A stretch of 64,000 nucleotides of DNA from Microbacterium sp. Marseille-Q6648 (GTDB lineage Bacteria > Actinomycetota > Actinomycetes > Actinomycetales > Microbacteriaceae), in assembly GCF_943181415.1 (NCBI RefSeq), contig NZ_CALPBZ010000002.1:496001-560000 (forward strand), written 5' to 3'. Both the position numbers and the translations under genes were made by a program. The stretch's first letter is position 1, and the number at the start of each line of letters is the position of its first letter. Under the pieces are notes generated by a model. That model did no database searches, was not told the origin of the DNA, and saw only the letters and a list, made by a program, of their open reading frames with translations. Below, piece by piece: positions 32,522 to 40,742 of this stretch.

Positions 32522-33874
32522 GTGGCCGCGCGCGACACCGAGGTGAGAGCGGGATCCTCCCGTGGCTCGCTGAACCGCGACATCCTGCGACTGGCGGTAC
32601 CGGCGCTCGGAGCGCTCGTGGCCGAGCCGCTGTTCCTCATCGTCGACTCGGCACTCGTCGGGCACCTCGGGGTGGCCCCGCTCGCCGGCCTCGGCATCGC
32701 CTCGGCCGTCCTCCAGACGATCGTCGGTCTCATGGTGTTCCTGGCGTACTCGACGACACCCGCCGTCGCCCGCCGGTTCGGCGCGGGCGACTCCTCTAAG
32801 GCCGTGTCGGTGGGCATCGACGGGATGTGGCTCGCGCTCGGAGTCGGCGGCATCCTGGCCCTCGTCGGGTATCTGACCACGCCGTTCCTCGTCGGACTGT
32901 TCGGCGCCCCGCCCGAGGTCTCCGCCCAGGCGGTGACGTATCTGGGCATCTCGATGTGGGGCCTGCCCGCCATGCTGATCGTCTTCGCCGCGACCGGACT
33001 CCTGCGCGGGCTGCAGGACACCGTGACGCCGCTGTGGATCGCCGGGCTCGGCTTCGGCTCGAACGCCCTGCTCAACTGGCTGTTCATCTACGGCTTCGGC
33101 TGGGGGATCGCCGGGTCGGCGGTCGGCACCGTGGTCGCGCAGTGGGCCATGGTCGCCGCCTTCGCGGTGGTCGTGGGTCGGCTCGCGCGCACCCACGACG
33201 CCTCGGTGCGCCCGCAGCGCGACGGCGTGAGCGGGTCCGCGCGGTCGGGCGGCTGGCTGTTCCTGCGCACGGTGTCGCTGCGCGTCGCCCTCCTCGCCAC
33301 CGTCGCCGTCGCCACGGGGCTCGGCACCGACGAGCTGGCGGGATGGCAGGTGGCATTCACGATCTTCTCCACGGCCGCGTTCGCGCTGGATGCTCTGGCG
33401 ATCGCAGCTCAGGCGCTCATCGGCAAGGGTCTCGGCGCGGGCGATGTGTCGCTGGTCGGACGAGTCCTCGCCCGCACCCTCGCGTGGGGGGCGTGGTTCG
33501 GGGTCGTCGTCGGCGCGCTGGTCGCCGCCCTCTCGGGTGTCATCGGCCTGGCCTTCACCGGAGACCCCGCCGTGGCGGCCCTCGTGCAGCCCGCGCTCAT
33601 CGTGCTGGCGATCGCCCAGCCGGTCTGCGGCGTGGTGTTCGTGCTGGACGGCGTGCTCATCGGCGCGGGCGACGCGAAGTATCTCGCCGTCGCGGGCGTG
33701 CTGAACCTGGTGCCGTTCGCTCCGGCTCTCGTGCTCGTGGGGGTGCTCGCGCCGGCCGGCGCCGCGGGCCTGGCATGGTTGGCGGCGGCGTTCTTCGGCG
33801 TCTACATGCTCGCGCGACTGGCCACGCTCGGATGGCGGGTGCGGGGGCCCGCGTGGATGACCGCCGGCGCCTGA
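32522..33874 (+). CDS. MATE-family efflux protein (DinF type)
   Basis: 450 residues with about twelve membrane segments in two similar halves. The N-terminal LNRDILRLAVPALGALVAEPLFLIVDSALVGHLG is the classic MATE opening (Asp and Glu available for cation coupling). GTG 32522 has no clear ribosome site, 6 bp after the remnant gene; a GTG at 32543 is an alternative. It would export drugs or metabolites against Na+ or H+. It converges on the methyltransferase gene. Confidence 0.9.
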   Translation: MAARDTEVRAGSSRGSLNRDILRLAVPALGALVAEPLFLIVDSALVGHLGVAPLAGLGIASAVLQTIVGLMVFLAYSTTPAVARRFGAGDSSKAVSVGIDGMWLALGVGGILALVGYLTTPFLVGLFGAPPEVSAQAVTYLGISMWGLPAMLIVFAATGLLRGLQDTVTPLWIAGLGFGSNALLNWLFIYGFGWGIAGSAVGTVVAQWAMVAAFAVVVGRLARTHDASVRPQRDGVSGSARSGGWLFLRTVSLRVALLATVAVATGLGTDELAGWQVAFTIFSTAAFALDALAIAAQALIGKGLGAGDVSLVGRVLARTLAWGAWFGVVVGALVAALSGVIGLAFTGDPAVAALVQPALIVLAIAQPVCGVVFVLDGVLIGAGDAKYLAVAGVLNLVPFAPALVLVGVLAPAGAAGLAWLAAAFFGVYMLARLATLGWRVRGPAWMTAGA

Positions 33875-33962
33875 CCGGGCGGCATCCGTCCTCGCGAAGC
33901 GCGTCGGATCGCCGGTGTCACGCGCGCCCCGTATGCGAGCGGGCTCGGGCGGTGCGGGGGCG

Positions 33963-34613
33963 TCACGCCCAGCGGCGGCACCACTCGTACATGACCACCG
34001 CGCCGGCCGCTCCGGCGTTGATCGAGCGGGTCGATCCGTACTGGGTGATCTCGACGACGGCGGATGCCGCGGCGAGCGCCTCCGGCGACAGCCCCGGTCC
34101 CTCCTGTCCGAACAGCAGCACGCACCGCTCGGGAAGATCCGCGTCGGGCAGCGCGACCGATCCGTCGACGTTGTCGATGGCGATCACCGGGAGTCCCTCA
34201 GCGTCCGCCCACGCGGCGAAGGCCGCCACATCCTCGTGGTGTCGCACGTGCTGGTAGCGGTCGGTGACCATCGCGCCGCGGCGGTTCCACCGGCGGCGTC
34301 CCACGATGTGCACTTCGGCGGCGAGGAAGGCATTGGCGCTGCGCACGATCGAGCCGATGTTCATGTCGTGCTGCCAGTTCTCGATCGCGACGTGGAAGCC
34401 GTGACGGCGCTCGTCGAGGTCGGCGACGATCGCGGCCATCGTCCAGTACCGATACCCGTCGGCGACGTTGCGGGTGTCGCCGTGGGCGAGCAGCTCGGGG
34501 TCGTAGCGGGGGTCGTCCGGCCAGTCCTCGGGCCCGTCCGGCCAGGGACCGACGCCGTGCGCGGGCGCGGAGTCGGCGGCCGGGTCCGTCGAGTCGCGGG
34601 CAGGGCTGGTCAC
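33963..34613 (-). CDS. TrmH-family (SpoU) RNA 2'-O-ribose methyltransferase
   Basis: About 216 residues. The SPOUT knot motifs are present: NIGSIVRSANAF (motif 1), LLFGQEGPGLS (motif 2) and ITQYGSTRSINAGAAGAVVMYEW (motif 3, with the Asn and Ser expected). The GTG at 34613 is supported by TACCCT 6 bases upstream, a leaderless layout. The target RNA position cannot be told; related proteins modify tRNA or 23S rRNA. It diverges from the SpoIIE phosphatase gene. Confidence 0.9.
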   Translation of the reverse strand: MTSPARDSTDPAADSAPAHGVGPWPDGPEDWPDDPRYDPELLAHGDTRNVADGYRYWTMAAIVADLDERRHGFHVAIENWQHDMNIGSIVRSANAFLAAEVHIVGRRRWNRRGAMVTDRYQHVRHHEDVAAFAAWADAEGLPVIAIDNVDGSVALPDADLPERCVLLFGQEGPGLSPEALAAASAVVEITQYGSTRSINAGAAGAVVMYEWCRRWA

Positions 34614-34691
34614 CGCCTCAGGGTAGCCGCGTCCTGGGTGCGCCCGCCGCACTCGTAGGATGAAGGCCGGGGAGTTCATCACCGGGGGGTC

Positions 34692-35843
34692 GTGCACGTG
34701 TCAGCCGAAGAACACCGTCAGCGCGCCATCGAAGCGCTCGGCATCCTCGACACTCCTCCCGACGAACGCGTCGACCGCATCACGCGGATCGCCCAGCAGG
34801 CCTTCGGCGTGCCGATGGTCAGCGTCACCCTGATCGATCGCGACCGGCAATGGCGAAAGTCCCAGATCGGCCTCGGCGGCAACGAGGCCCCGCGCGAGGG
34901 CGCGTTCTGCGATGTCACCGTGCGCCAGGGCGACACGCTCATCGTCGAGGATGCCGCGCTCGACAGCGTCTTCTCGACCAACCCGTTCGTCACCGGAGAC
35001 CCCAACCTGCGCTTCTATGCCGGCCACCCGATCCAGGCGCCGTCCGGCGAGCACGTCGGCACGCTGTGCATCCTCGATACGACGCCCCGGCATCTCGACG
35101 ACGCGCAGGTCGCGCTGCTGCGCGACCTCGCCGAGTGGGTGCAGGCCGAGATCGCGCAGGTCGACCAGATCGACCAGGCCTCGCTGGTGCAGCGTGCCCT
35201 CCTCCCCGCCGAGATGCCGGAGACTCCGGGGTACACGCTGGCCGCCGCCACGGTCGCCGCGGGCCAGATCGGCGGCGACATCTACGACTGGTACCGGCTG
35301 GGCGACCGGCTGCGCGTGACGCTCGCCGACGTCATGGGCAAGGGCATCGGGCCGGCGATCATCGCCTCGGCCGTGCGGGCGTCGCTGCGCACCGCACCGG
35401 ATCGCCCGCTCGCGGCCGCCGTGAGCGAGGTCGACCGGCTTCTCGAGGACGACATCGGCGGCACCGGCGTCTTCGTCACCGCCTTCCACGCCGACGTCGA
35501 GCTCGCGTCGGGCGAGATCAGCTTCGTCGACGCCGGTCATAGCCTCGGGTTCATCCTGCGCGCCGACGACACGTGGGATTACCTGCGCTCCACGGGGCTT
35601 CCCCTGGGTATGGGGTTCGACGACGGCCGCGAGTCCGCACTCGCCGTGCTCCACCCCGGGGACGCCCTGCTGTGCTGCTCGGACGGCCTGCTCGATGTGC
35701 TCGACGGAGACCCGTTCGAGCATGTTCGCCGGGTGCTGCGGGCAGAGGGACCGCAGGGCGCGGTCGACGAGGCCGCGCGCCTGGCCCGCTCGCACCGCGG
35801 TGTCGACGACCTGACGGTGCTCGTGGTGCAGCGGGACCGCTGA
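34692..35843 (+). CDS. GAF-domain PP2C-type (SpoIIE/RsbU) serine phosphatase
   Basis: About 383 residues. Residues 10-160 form a GAF sensor (VTLIDRDRQWRKSQIGLG, FYAGHPIQAPSGEHVGTLCILD). The rest is a SpoIIE-type phosphatase with metal Asp residues in GGDIYDW, LADVMGKGIGPA and CCSDGLLDV. Such proteins dephosphorylate anti-anti-sigma factors in stress signalling. GTG 34692 or GTG 34698 may start it; the GGGGGG tract suits the second. No partner kinase or antagonist is next to it, so its target is unknown. Confidence 0.9.
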   Translation: MHVSAEEHRQRAIEALGILDTPPDERVDRITRIAQQAFGVPMVSVTLIDRDRQWRKSQIGLGGNEAPREGAFCDVTVRQGDTLIVEDAALDSVFSTNPFVTGDPNLRFYAGHPIQAPSGEHVGTLCILDTTPRHLDDAQVALLRDLAEWVQAEIAQVDQIDQASLVQRALLPAEMPETPGYTLAAATVAAGQIGGDIYDWYRLGDRLRVTLADVMGKGIGPAIIASAVRASLRTAPDRPLAAAVSEVDRLLEDDIGGTGVFVTAFHADVELASGEISFVDAGHSLGFILRADDTWDYLRSTGLPLGMGFDDGRESALAVLHPGDALLCCSDGLLDVLDGDPFEHVRRVLRAEGPQGAVDEAARLARSHRGVDDLTVLVVQRDR

Positions 35844-35864
35844 CCCCGCACCCGCGAGCGCATC

Positions 35865-35908
35865 TTTCGGCCGGCCGAAAAGTGCTCTAGCATTTCGGCG
35901 TGCCGAAA
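35865..35908 (+). promoter_or_regulatory. mntH promoter with two MntR-type operators
   Basis: Two 16-bp perfect palindromes of form TTTCGGC-NN-GCCGAAA: TTTCGGCCGGCCGAAA at 35865-35880 covers the -35 position, and TTTCGGCGTGCCGAAA at 35893-35908 covers the start. Between them TAGCAT (35888-35893) is a -10 box with a 17-bp spacer to 35865-35870, and it lies 6 bases before the GTG at 35900. The message would be leaderless, with the second operator containing the start codon. Confidence 0.75.
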
Positions 35909-37219
35909 AATTGCCTCGCGTCTCCCCCCGCCCCGCTCGCGGGCCGCGCCCCGTCGGCCCCGAGGCTGGCCTGGCTGATCGGCCCGGCGCTGGTCGCGGG
36001 CGTGGCCTACCTCGACCCCGGCAACGTGGCCAGCAACATGACCGCCGGAGCCCGCTACGGCTACCTCCTGGTGTGGGTGGTCGTGATCGGCAACGTCATG
36101 GCCTGGCTCATCCAGTACCTGTCGGCCAAGCTCGGCATCGTCACCGGCCAGAGCCTGCCCGAGACGCTGGGGCACCGCATCCGCAACCCGTGGGCGCGAC
36201 GCGCGTACTGGCTCCAGGCCGAACTCGTGGCGATGGCCACCGATGTCGCCGAGGTCATCGGCGGCGCGGTCGCGCTGTGGCTGCTCTTCGACATCCCCCT
36301 GCTGTGGGGCGGAGTGATCACCGGCGCGGTGTCGATCGTGCTGCTGCTCGTGCAGTCCCGGCGAGGTCCGCGCACGTTCGAATTCGTCGTCATCGGCCTG
36401 GTCGCCATCATCGCGCTCGGGTTCACGTTCGGGGTCTTCCTCGCCCCGCCGGATGCCGCGGGTGTCGCCGGCGGCCTGATCCCACGATTCGAGGGGACCG
36501 ACTCGGTGCTGCTCGCCGCGTCGATCCTGGGCGCGACGATCATGCCCCACGCCATCTACGCCCACAGCGCGCTGAGCCGCGACCGCTTCGCTCCCCCGGC
36601 CCGCGCCGAGGACCCCGGACCAGGCCCGCGGATCCCGGTGTCGCTCGAGAAGCTCCGCGGCATCTCGACCGATCGCCTGCTCACCGCCACGCGCTGGGAT
36701 GTCACGATCGCGATGGCGATCGCGGGCACGGTGAACCTGTGCATCCTGCTGCTGGCCGCCGCCAACCTCGCAGGCGTGCCGGGCACCGACTCGCTCGAAG
36801 GTGCCTATGCCGCCCTGGATGCCGGGCTCGGCCCGCTCGTGGCGACGCTGTTCGCGGTGGGACTGCTCGCCAGCGGTTTGGCGTCGACGTCGGTGGGGGC
36901 GTACGCCGGGGCCGAGATCATGCACGGCCTCCTGAAGGTGCGGGTGCCGCTGCTGGCTCGGCGGCTCGTGACCCTCGTCCCCGCGCTCGTGATCCTCGCC
37001 GCGGGGGTCGATCCGACCCTCGCGCTCGTGCTCAGCCAGGTCGTGCTGTCGTTCGGCATCCCCTTCGCCCTGGTGCCCCTGGTGGCCCTCACCGCCAAGG
37101 CGGACGTGCTCGGTCGGCACCGCAACAGGGTCATCACGACGGCGGCGGGGGTGGCGGCATCCGTCTTCCTCATCACCCTCAACGCGATCCTGCTGTGGCT
37201 CCTTCTCACCGGAGCGTGA
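35900..37219 (+). CDS. mntH: Nramp-family Mn2+/Fe2+ transporter
   Basis: 439 residues with eleven membrane spans. The metal-binding DPGN is in span 1 (VAYLDPGNVASN) and the MPH motif in span 6 (TIMPHAIYAHSA). It takes up Mn2+ with protons. The GTG at 35900 sits inside an operator palindrome and 6 bases from the -10, so translation is leaderless. The mntR gene follows 32 bp later, giving a simple metal feedback pair. Confidence 0.95.
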   Translation: MPKNCLASPPAPLAGRAPSAPRLAWLIGPALVAGVAYLDPGNVASNMTAGARYGYLLVWVVVIGNVMAWLIQYLSAKLGIVTGQSLPETLGHRIRNPWARRAYWLQAELVAMATDVAEVIGGAVALWLLFDIPLLWGGVITGAVSIVLLLVQSRRGPRTFEFVVIGLVAIIALGFTFGVFLAPPDAAGVAGGLIPRFEGTDSVLLAASILGATIMPHAIYAHSALSRDRFAPPARAEDPGPGPRIPVSLEKLRGISTDRLLTATRWDVTIAMAIAGTVNLCILLLAAANLAGVPGTDSLEGAYAALDAGLGPLVATLFAVGLLASGLASTSVGAYAGAEIMHGLLKVRVPLLARRLVTLVPALVILAAGVDPTLALVLSQVVLSFGIPFALVPLVALTAKADVLGRHRNRVITTAAGVAASVFLITLNAILLWLLLTGA

Positions 37220-37251
37220 GCGGGCGTCGCAGCGCCCGGTAGCCTGGGGCC

Positions 37252-37887
37252 GTGGCTTCTCCCGCCTACGACGACTACCTCAAGACGATCTACCACCACA
37301 CCGAGTGGCAGGGCGATCCGATCACCCCGTCGCAGCTGGCCGCCACGCTCGGCCTTGCGCCGTCGAGCGTGACCGAGATGGTGCGCAAGCTCGCCGCGCA
37401 GGGGCTGGTGTCGCACCGCCCGTACGGACCGATCTCGCTCACGGCCGCCGGTGAGCGGCGCGCCGCCGCCACCATCCGGCGCCACCGCCTGATCGAGACG
37501 TGGCTGGTGCGCGAGTTCGGGTACGCGTGGGACGAGGTGCACGACGAGGCGGAAGTGCTCGAGCACGCCGTCAGCGACCGGCTGCTCGAGGGCATCGACG
37601 AACGGCTCGGCCGGCCCCGGTTCGACCCGCACGGCGACGCGATCCCCGACGCCGAGGGCCGCGTGCAGCGGGTGCCGTTCGTGCTCCTCGCCGACGCGCG
37701 GCCCGGCCACACCGGCACCGTGCTGCGGGTGAGCGACCGCGACCCCGAGTTGCTGCGCGCGGTCGAGTCCGCCGGCGTCGAAGTGGGCGCGGAGGTCACC
37801 GTGACGGATGCCGGCGCCCTGCGCCTGGGCGACGCCGACATCCCGCTCCCGCCCGGGGCACCCGACGCGGTGTGGCTCACCGTCTGA
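37252..37887 (+). CDS. mntR: DtxR/MntR-family manganese-dependent repressor
   Basis: 211 residues: N-terminal winged helix (YDDYLKTIYHH; TPSQLAATLGLAPSSVTEMVRKLAAQGLVSH), dimerisation and metal domain (HDEAEVLEHAVSDRLLEGID with metal-ligand Glu/His), and a C-terminal SH3-like FeoA domain. TAGCCT lies 6 bases before the GTG, a second leaderless start in this pair. It likely closes the two palindromes at the mntH promoter when Mn2+ is plentiful. It could respond to iron instead, but the MntH partner favours manganese. Confidence 0.92.
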   Translation: MASPAYDDYLKTIYHHTEWQGDPITPSQLAATLGLAPSSVTEMVRKLAAQGLVSHRPYGPISLTAAGERRAAATIRRHRLIETWLVREFGYAWDEVHDEAEVLEHAVSDRLLEGIDERLGRPRFDPHGDAIPDAEGRVQRVPFVLLADARPGHTGTVLRVSDRDPELLRAVESAGVEVGAEVTVTDAGALRLGDADIPLPPGAPDAVWLTV

Positions 37888-37962
37888 CGCGGGCACCCGC
37901 CCGGCGGACCTCAGCGTCTGACACGTCTCGACGCCCTTCCGCCCGGCTCACCGCCTGACGCG
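37876..37962. repeat. three degenerate 16-bp direct repeats at the mntR/SDR convergence
   Basis: CTCACCGTCTGACGCG (37876), CTCAGCGTCTGACACG (37910) and CTCACCGCCTGACGCG (37947). The first contains the mntR stop and the last contains the SDR stop. Probably small local duplications of the mntR 3' end. Confidence 0.6.
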
Positions 37963-38907
37963 CGCCGCCTTCGCAAGCGGCCAGCGGACGCCGGTGGCGT
38001 CTTCGGCGGCGTGCCACAGTCGTTCGGCGACCTCGTCGTCCCGGGTGATCGCGGCGGCGGTCTGCCGTCGCGGCTCGCCGTGGGTGACCCACCGGGGCCC
38101 CCAGTACTCGCCGCCCTCGATCGCGGGATCGACGAGCGCGCGCACCAGGGGCCACGCACCGTGCTCCTTCGACTGCGCGATCGGGCTCTGCAGGTTGTCG
38201 ACGAATCGCTTGCCCCGGCTCGGCTCGTTCACCCCGAGGATGCCGGGGGTCCGCCCCCGGATCGCATAGCCCGGGTGTGCGACGACACTCGAGACGCCCA
38301 CGCCCGCCTCGCGCAGATGCCGGTCGGCGGCGAAGCCGAGGGCGGTCGTGGCGACCTTCGACTGCACGTACGCGCGCCACGCGGTGTACCCCTCGGCGAG
38401 CTGCGGGTCGATCGGGTCGTAGCGCCACAGTGACGTCGACACGCTCCCGACCCACACCATGCGGCCCCCGCCCGCGGCCAGGGTGGTCAGCAGAGCCCCG
38501 GCGAGCGCGAAGTGCCCCAGGACGTTCGTGGCGAGGACGAGCTCGTTGCCGTCGGCGGTGGTGCGGCGCTCACGCGGAGGGTGCACGATCCCGGCGTTGA
38601 GGAGCAGTCCGTCCAGACGCCGGCGCATCCCGGCCGTCGCCGCAGCCGCACGGACCGATCCGAGGTTGCTGGTGTCGAGCAGCAGGGTCTCGATCTGCCA
38701 CGGTTCGGCGTCGGGAACGCGGCGGTGCAGGGCCGCGCGCGCCGTCGCGAGGCGGTTCGGGCTGCGCCCGGTCATGACGACCCCGGCTCCGGCGCGCACG
38801 AGCTGCTCGGTGGCGAAGTAGCCGAGGCCGGCGTTGGCCCCGGTGACGAGGTACGAGCGCCCGGACAGGTCGGGGAGCAGCTCGGGGTCCCATCGCTCGC
38901 GCGCCAC
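37948..38907 (-). CDS. SDR-family oxidoreductase (retinol dehydrogenase-like)
   Basis: 319 residues, longer than classical SDRs. The cofactor loop is TGANAGLGYFA (18-28), the NAG motif LLLNAGIVHPP, and catalytic YVQSK. TGRSPNR after strand 2 suggests NADP. TAGGGT lies 6 bases before the GTG at 38907, a leaderless layout. It faces the HAD gene divergently. No pathway link is visible; members of this group reduce a broad range of carbonyls. Confidence 0.88.
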   Translation of the reverse strand: MARERWDPELLPDLSGRSYLVTGANAGLGYFATEQLVRAGAGVVMTGRSPNRLATARAALHRRVPDAEPWQIETLLLDTSNLGSVRAAAATAGMRRRLDGLLLNAGIVHPPRERRTTADGNELVLATNVLGHFALAGALLTTLAAGGGRMVWVGSVSTSLWRYDPIDPQLAEGYTAWRAYVQSKVATTALGFAADRHLREAGVGVSSVVAHPGYAIRGRTPGILGVNEPSRGKRFVDNLQSPIAQSKEHGAWPLVRALVDPAIEGGEYWGPRWVTHGEPRRQTAAAITRDDEVAERLWHAAEDATGVRWPLAKAARVRR

Positions 38908-39007
38908 GGTCCGACCCTACGCCCGCACCGGCGCACGACGGCGGCACCGCGCCCGGTCGGCGGTTCCGCAACGGCGGACCACCGGCATCCGGGCCTAGTC
39001 TGGTCGC

Positions 39008-39817
39008 ATGCCGACGCGCGCCGAGATCGAATGCTGGCTCACCGACATGGACGGCGTCCTGGTGCACGAGAACACGCCGATCCCCGGAGCGAGCGAGCTG
39101 CTCGAGCACTGGCGCAGCACCGGCACACCGTTCCTGGTGCTCACGAACAACTCGATCTTCACCCCACGCGACCTCAGCGCCCGTCTGCGCGCCTCGGGTC
39201 TGGTCGTGCCCGAGGAGTCCATCTGGACCTCGGCGCTGGCGACCGCCGACTTCCTGCGGACGCAGCTGCCGGGCGGCACCGCGTTCGTCATCGGCGAGGC
39301 GGGGCTGACCACCGCGCTGCACGAGGCCGGGTTCATCATGACCGAGACCGACCCCGACTACGTCGTCGTGGGCGAGACCCGCAACTACTCGTTCGAGGCG
39401 ATCACCAAGGCGATCCGCTTCATCGGCCGCGGAGCCCGCTTCATCGCGACCAATCCCGACGCGACCGGCCCGTCGACCGAAGGCGTGCTGCCCGCCACGG
39501 GCGCCATCTCGGCCCTCATCACCAAGGCCACGGGCAAAGAGCCCTACGTCGTGGGCAAGCCCAACCCGATGATGTTCCGCTCGGCCCTCAACCGGATCGG
39601 CGCGCACTCCGAGAACACCGGGATGATCGGCGACCGCATGGACACCGACATCGTCGCCGGCATCGAAGCGGGCCTTCACACCGTGCTCGTCCTCACGGGC
39701 ATCAGCGACCCGGCCGAGATCGAGCGCTACCCGTTCCGGCCCAGCGAGGTGCTGGACTCGGTCGCCGATCTGCTGCCCGACGAGCCGGTCGAATCCGAGA
39801 TGCCCGAGGGCATCTGA
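39008..39817 (+). CDS. HAD-IIA family hydrolase (NagD/PGP-like)
   Basis: 269 residues. Motif I is [11 protein letters not shown] (nucleophile Asp with Asp+2), motif II LTNNS, Lys in [11 protein letters not shown] and motif [12 protein letters not shown]. The C2a cap between motifs II and III marks the NagD group, which dephosphorylates small phosphates such as UMP or phosphoglycolate. TAGTCT lies 6 bases before the ATG. A small membrane protein gene follows 49 bp later. Confidence 0.92.
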   Translation: MPTRAEIECWLTDMDGVLVHENTPIPGASELLEHWRSTGTPFLVLTNNSIFTPRDLSARLRASGLVVPEESIWTSALATADFLRTQLPGGTAFVIGEAGLTTALHEAGFIMTETDPDYVVVGETRNYSFEAITKAIRFIGRGARFIATNPDATGPSTEGVLPATGAISALITKATGKEPYVVGKPNPMMFRSALNRIGAHSENTGMIGDRMDTDIVAGIEAGLHTVLVLTGISDPAEIERYPFRPSEVLDSVADLLPDEPVESEMPEGI

Positions 39818-39866
39818 CTTCTACCGTCGAGGACATCGTCGCCGAGGCGGCGGAGGGGAGACGCCC

Positions 39867-39977
39867 ATGATCAGTGAGGTCGAGCAGAATCTGCTCTTCG
39901 GGGTCGCGTTCATCACCATCCTCGGCACGCTCAGCGTGTTCGTGTGGCAGTGGTGGCGCAACCGGGGACGCGACTGA
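39867..39977 (+). CDS. small single-span membrane protein (36 residues)
   Basis: Thirty-six codons with a strong ribosome site (CGGAGGGGAGA) 6-7 bases before the ATG. The product starts MISEVEQNLLFGVAFITIL, giving a short acidic head, one hydrophobic span, then WQWWRNRGRD, a Trp/Arg-rich cytoplasmic end. It is too short for ordinary gene callers. The head-span-basic-tail layout is that of a regulatory membrane microprotein; function unknown. It lies between the HAD gene and the convergent pyrE. Confidence 0.6.
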   Translation: MISEVEQNLLFGVAFITILGTLSVFVWQWWRNRGRD

Positions 39978-40019
39978 ATCGTCCGTCGTCCCCGAGATCG
40001 ACCGGGTGCGACGAGGGGG

Positions 40020-40598
40020 CTACTGCGGCTCGAGTCCGAGGTCGTCGAGGTCGATGGCGGCGAGCCACTGCAGGCCCTCGGCCTCGACCGCGGCCTGCGC
40101 ACCGGTCTTACGGTCGACGATGACGGCGACGGCGACCGGCTCCGCGCCTTCGCGCCGCAGTGCCTCGACCGCCTTGAGGGCCGACTGCCCCGTGGTCGAG
40201 GTGTCTTCGACGACGACCACGCGCTTGCCCGCGACATCGGCGCCCTCGACCTGGCGGCCGCGGCCATGGTCCTTGGGCTCCTTGCGCACCACGAAGGCGT
40301 CGAGCGGCTTGTGGGTGCGCGCCGACTCGTGCATGACCGCGTTGGCGATGGGGTCGGCGCCGAGCGTGAGACCGCCGACGGCGACGATGCCGTCCACGTC
40401 GCGGATGAGGTCGAGCATGATGCGGCCGATCGAGGGCGCCGCGCGATGGTCGAGGGTCAGCTTGCGCATGTCGACGTAGTACGTCGCCTGCGCACCGCTC
40501 GACAGGGTGAAGTCGCCGTGGAACACCGCTTCGTCCTGGATCAGGGCGATCAGATACTGGCGGTCGGCTTCGAGTTCGGGAGTGGACGCGACGGTCAT
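40020..40598 (-). CDS. pyrE: orotate phosphoribosyltransferase
   Basis: 192 residues. The PRPP-binding signature VVVVEDTSTTGQSALKAV is complete, and YYVDMRKLTLDH and VRKEPKDHG match the type I OPRTase flexible loop. It makes orotidine 5'-phosphate in pyrimidine synthesis. TAGACT lies 7 bases before the ATG at 40598, so the mRNA is probably leaderless; the long frame further upstream is antisense to pntA. It is a stand-alone gene. Confidence 0.95.
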   Translation of the reverse strand: MTVASTPELEADRQYLIALIQDEAVFHGDFTLSSGAQATYYVDMRKLTLDHRAAPSIGRIMLDLIRDVDGIVAVGGLTLGADPIANAVMHESARTHKPLDAFVVRKEPKDHGRGRQVEGADVAGKRVVVVEDTSTTGQSALKAVEALRREGAEPVAVAVIVDRKTGAQAAVEAEGLQWLAAIDLDDLGLEPQ

Positions 40599-40742
40599 GG
40601 TCCCGAGTCTATAAATCCCCGCTTCGTCCCGCGCCACCGGTCGATACCGCCCCGACGCGGCCGAGCCGGCCCGCGTCGCCCCTAGAGTCGTGTCGAGACC
40701 CGCGCGCGAGCGGTGCAGCACGCGCGCAGCATTGGAGCAGCC

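Noticed and set aside
37876-37962. Regulatory array for mntR
   Set aside because: The three 16-mers are downstream of the gene, degenerate and contain stop codons; local duplication explains them.
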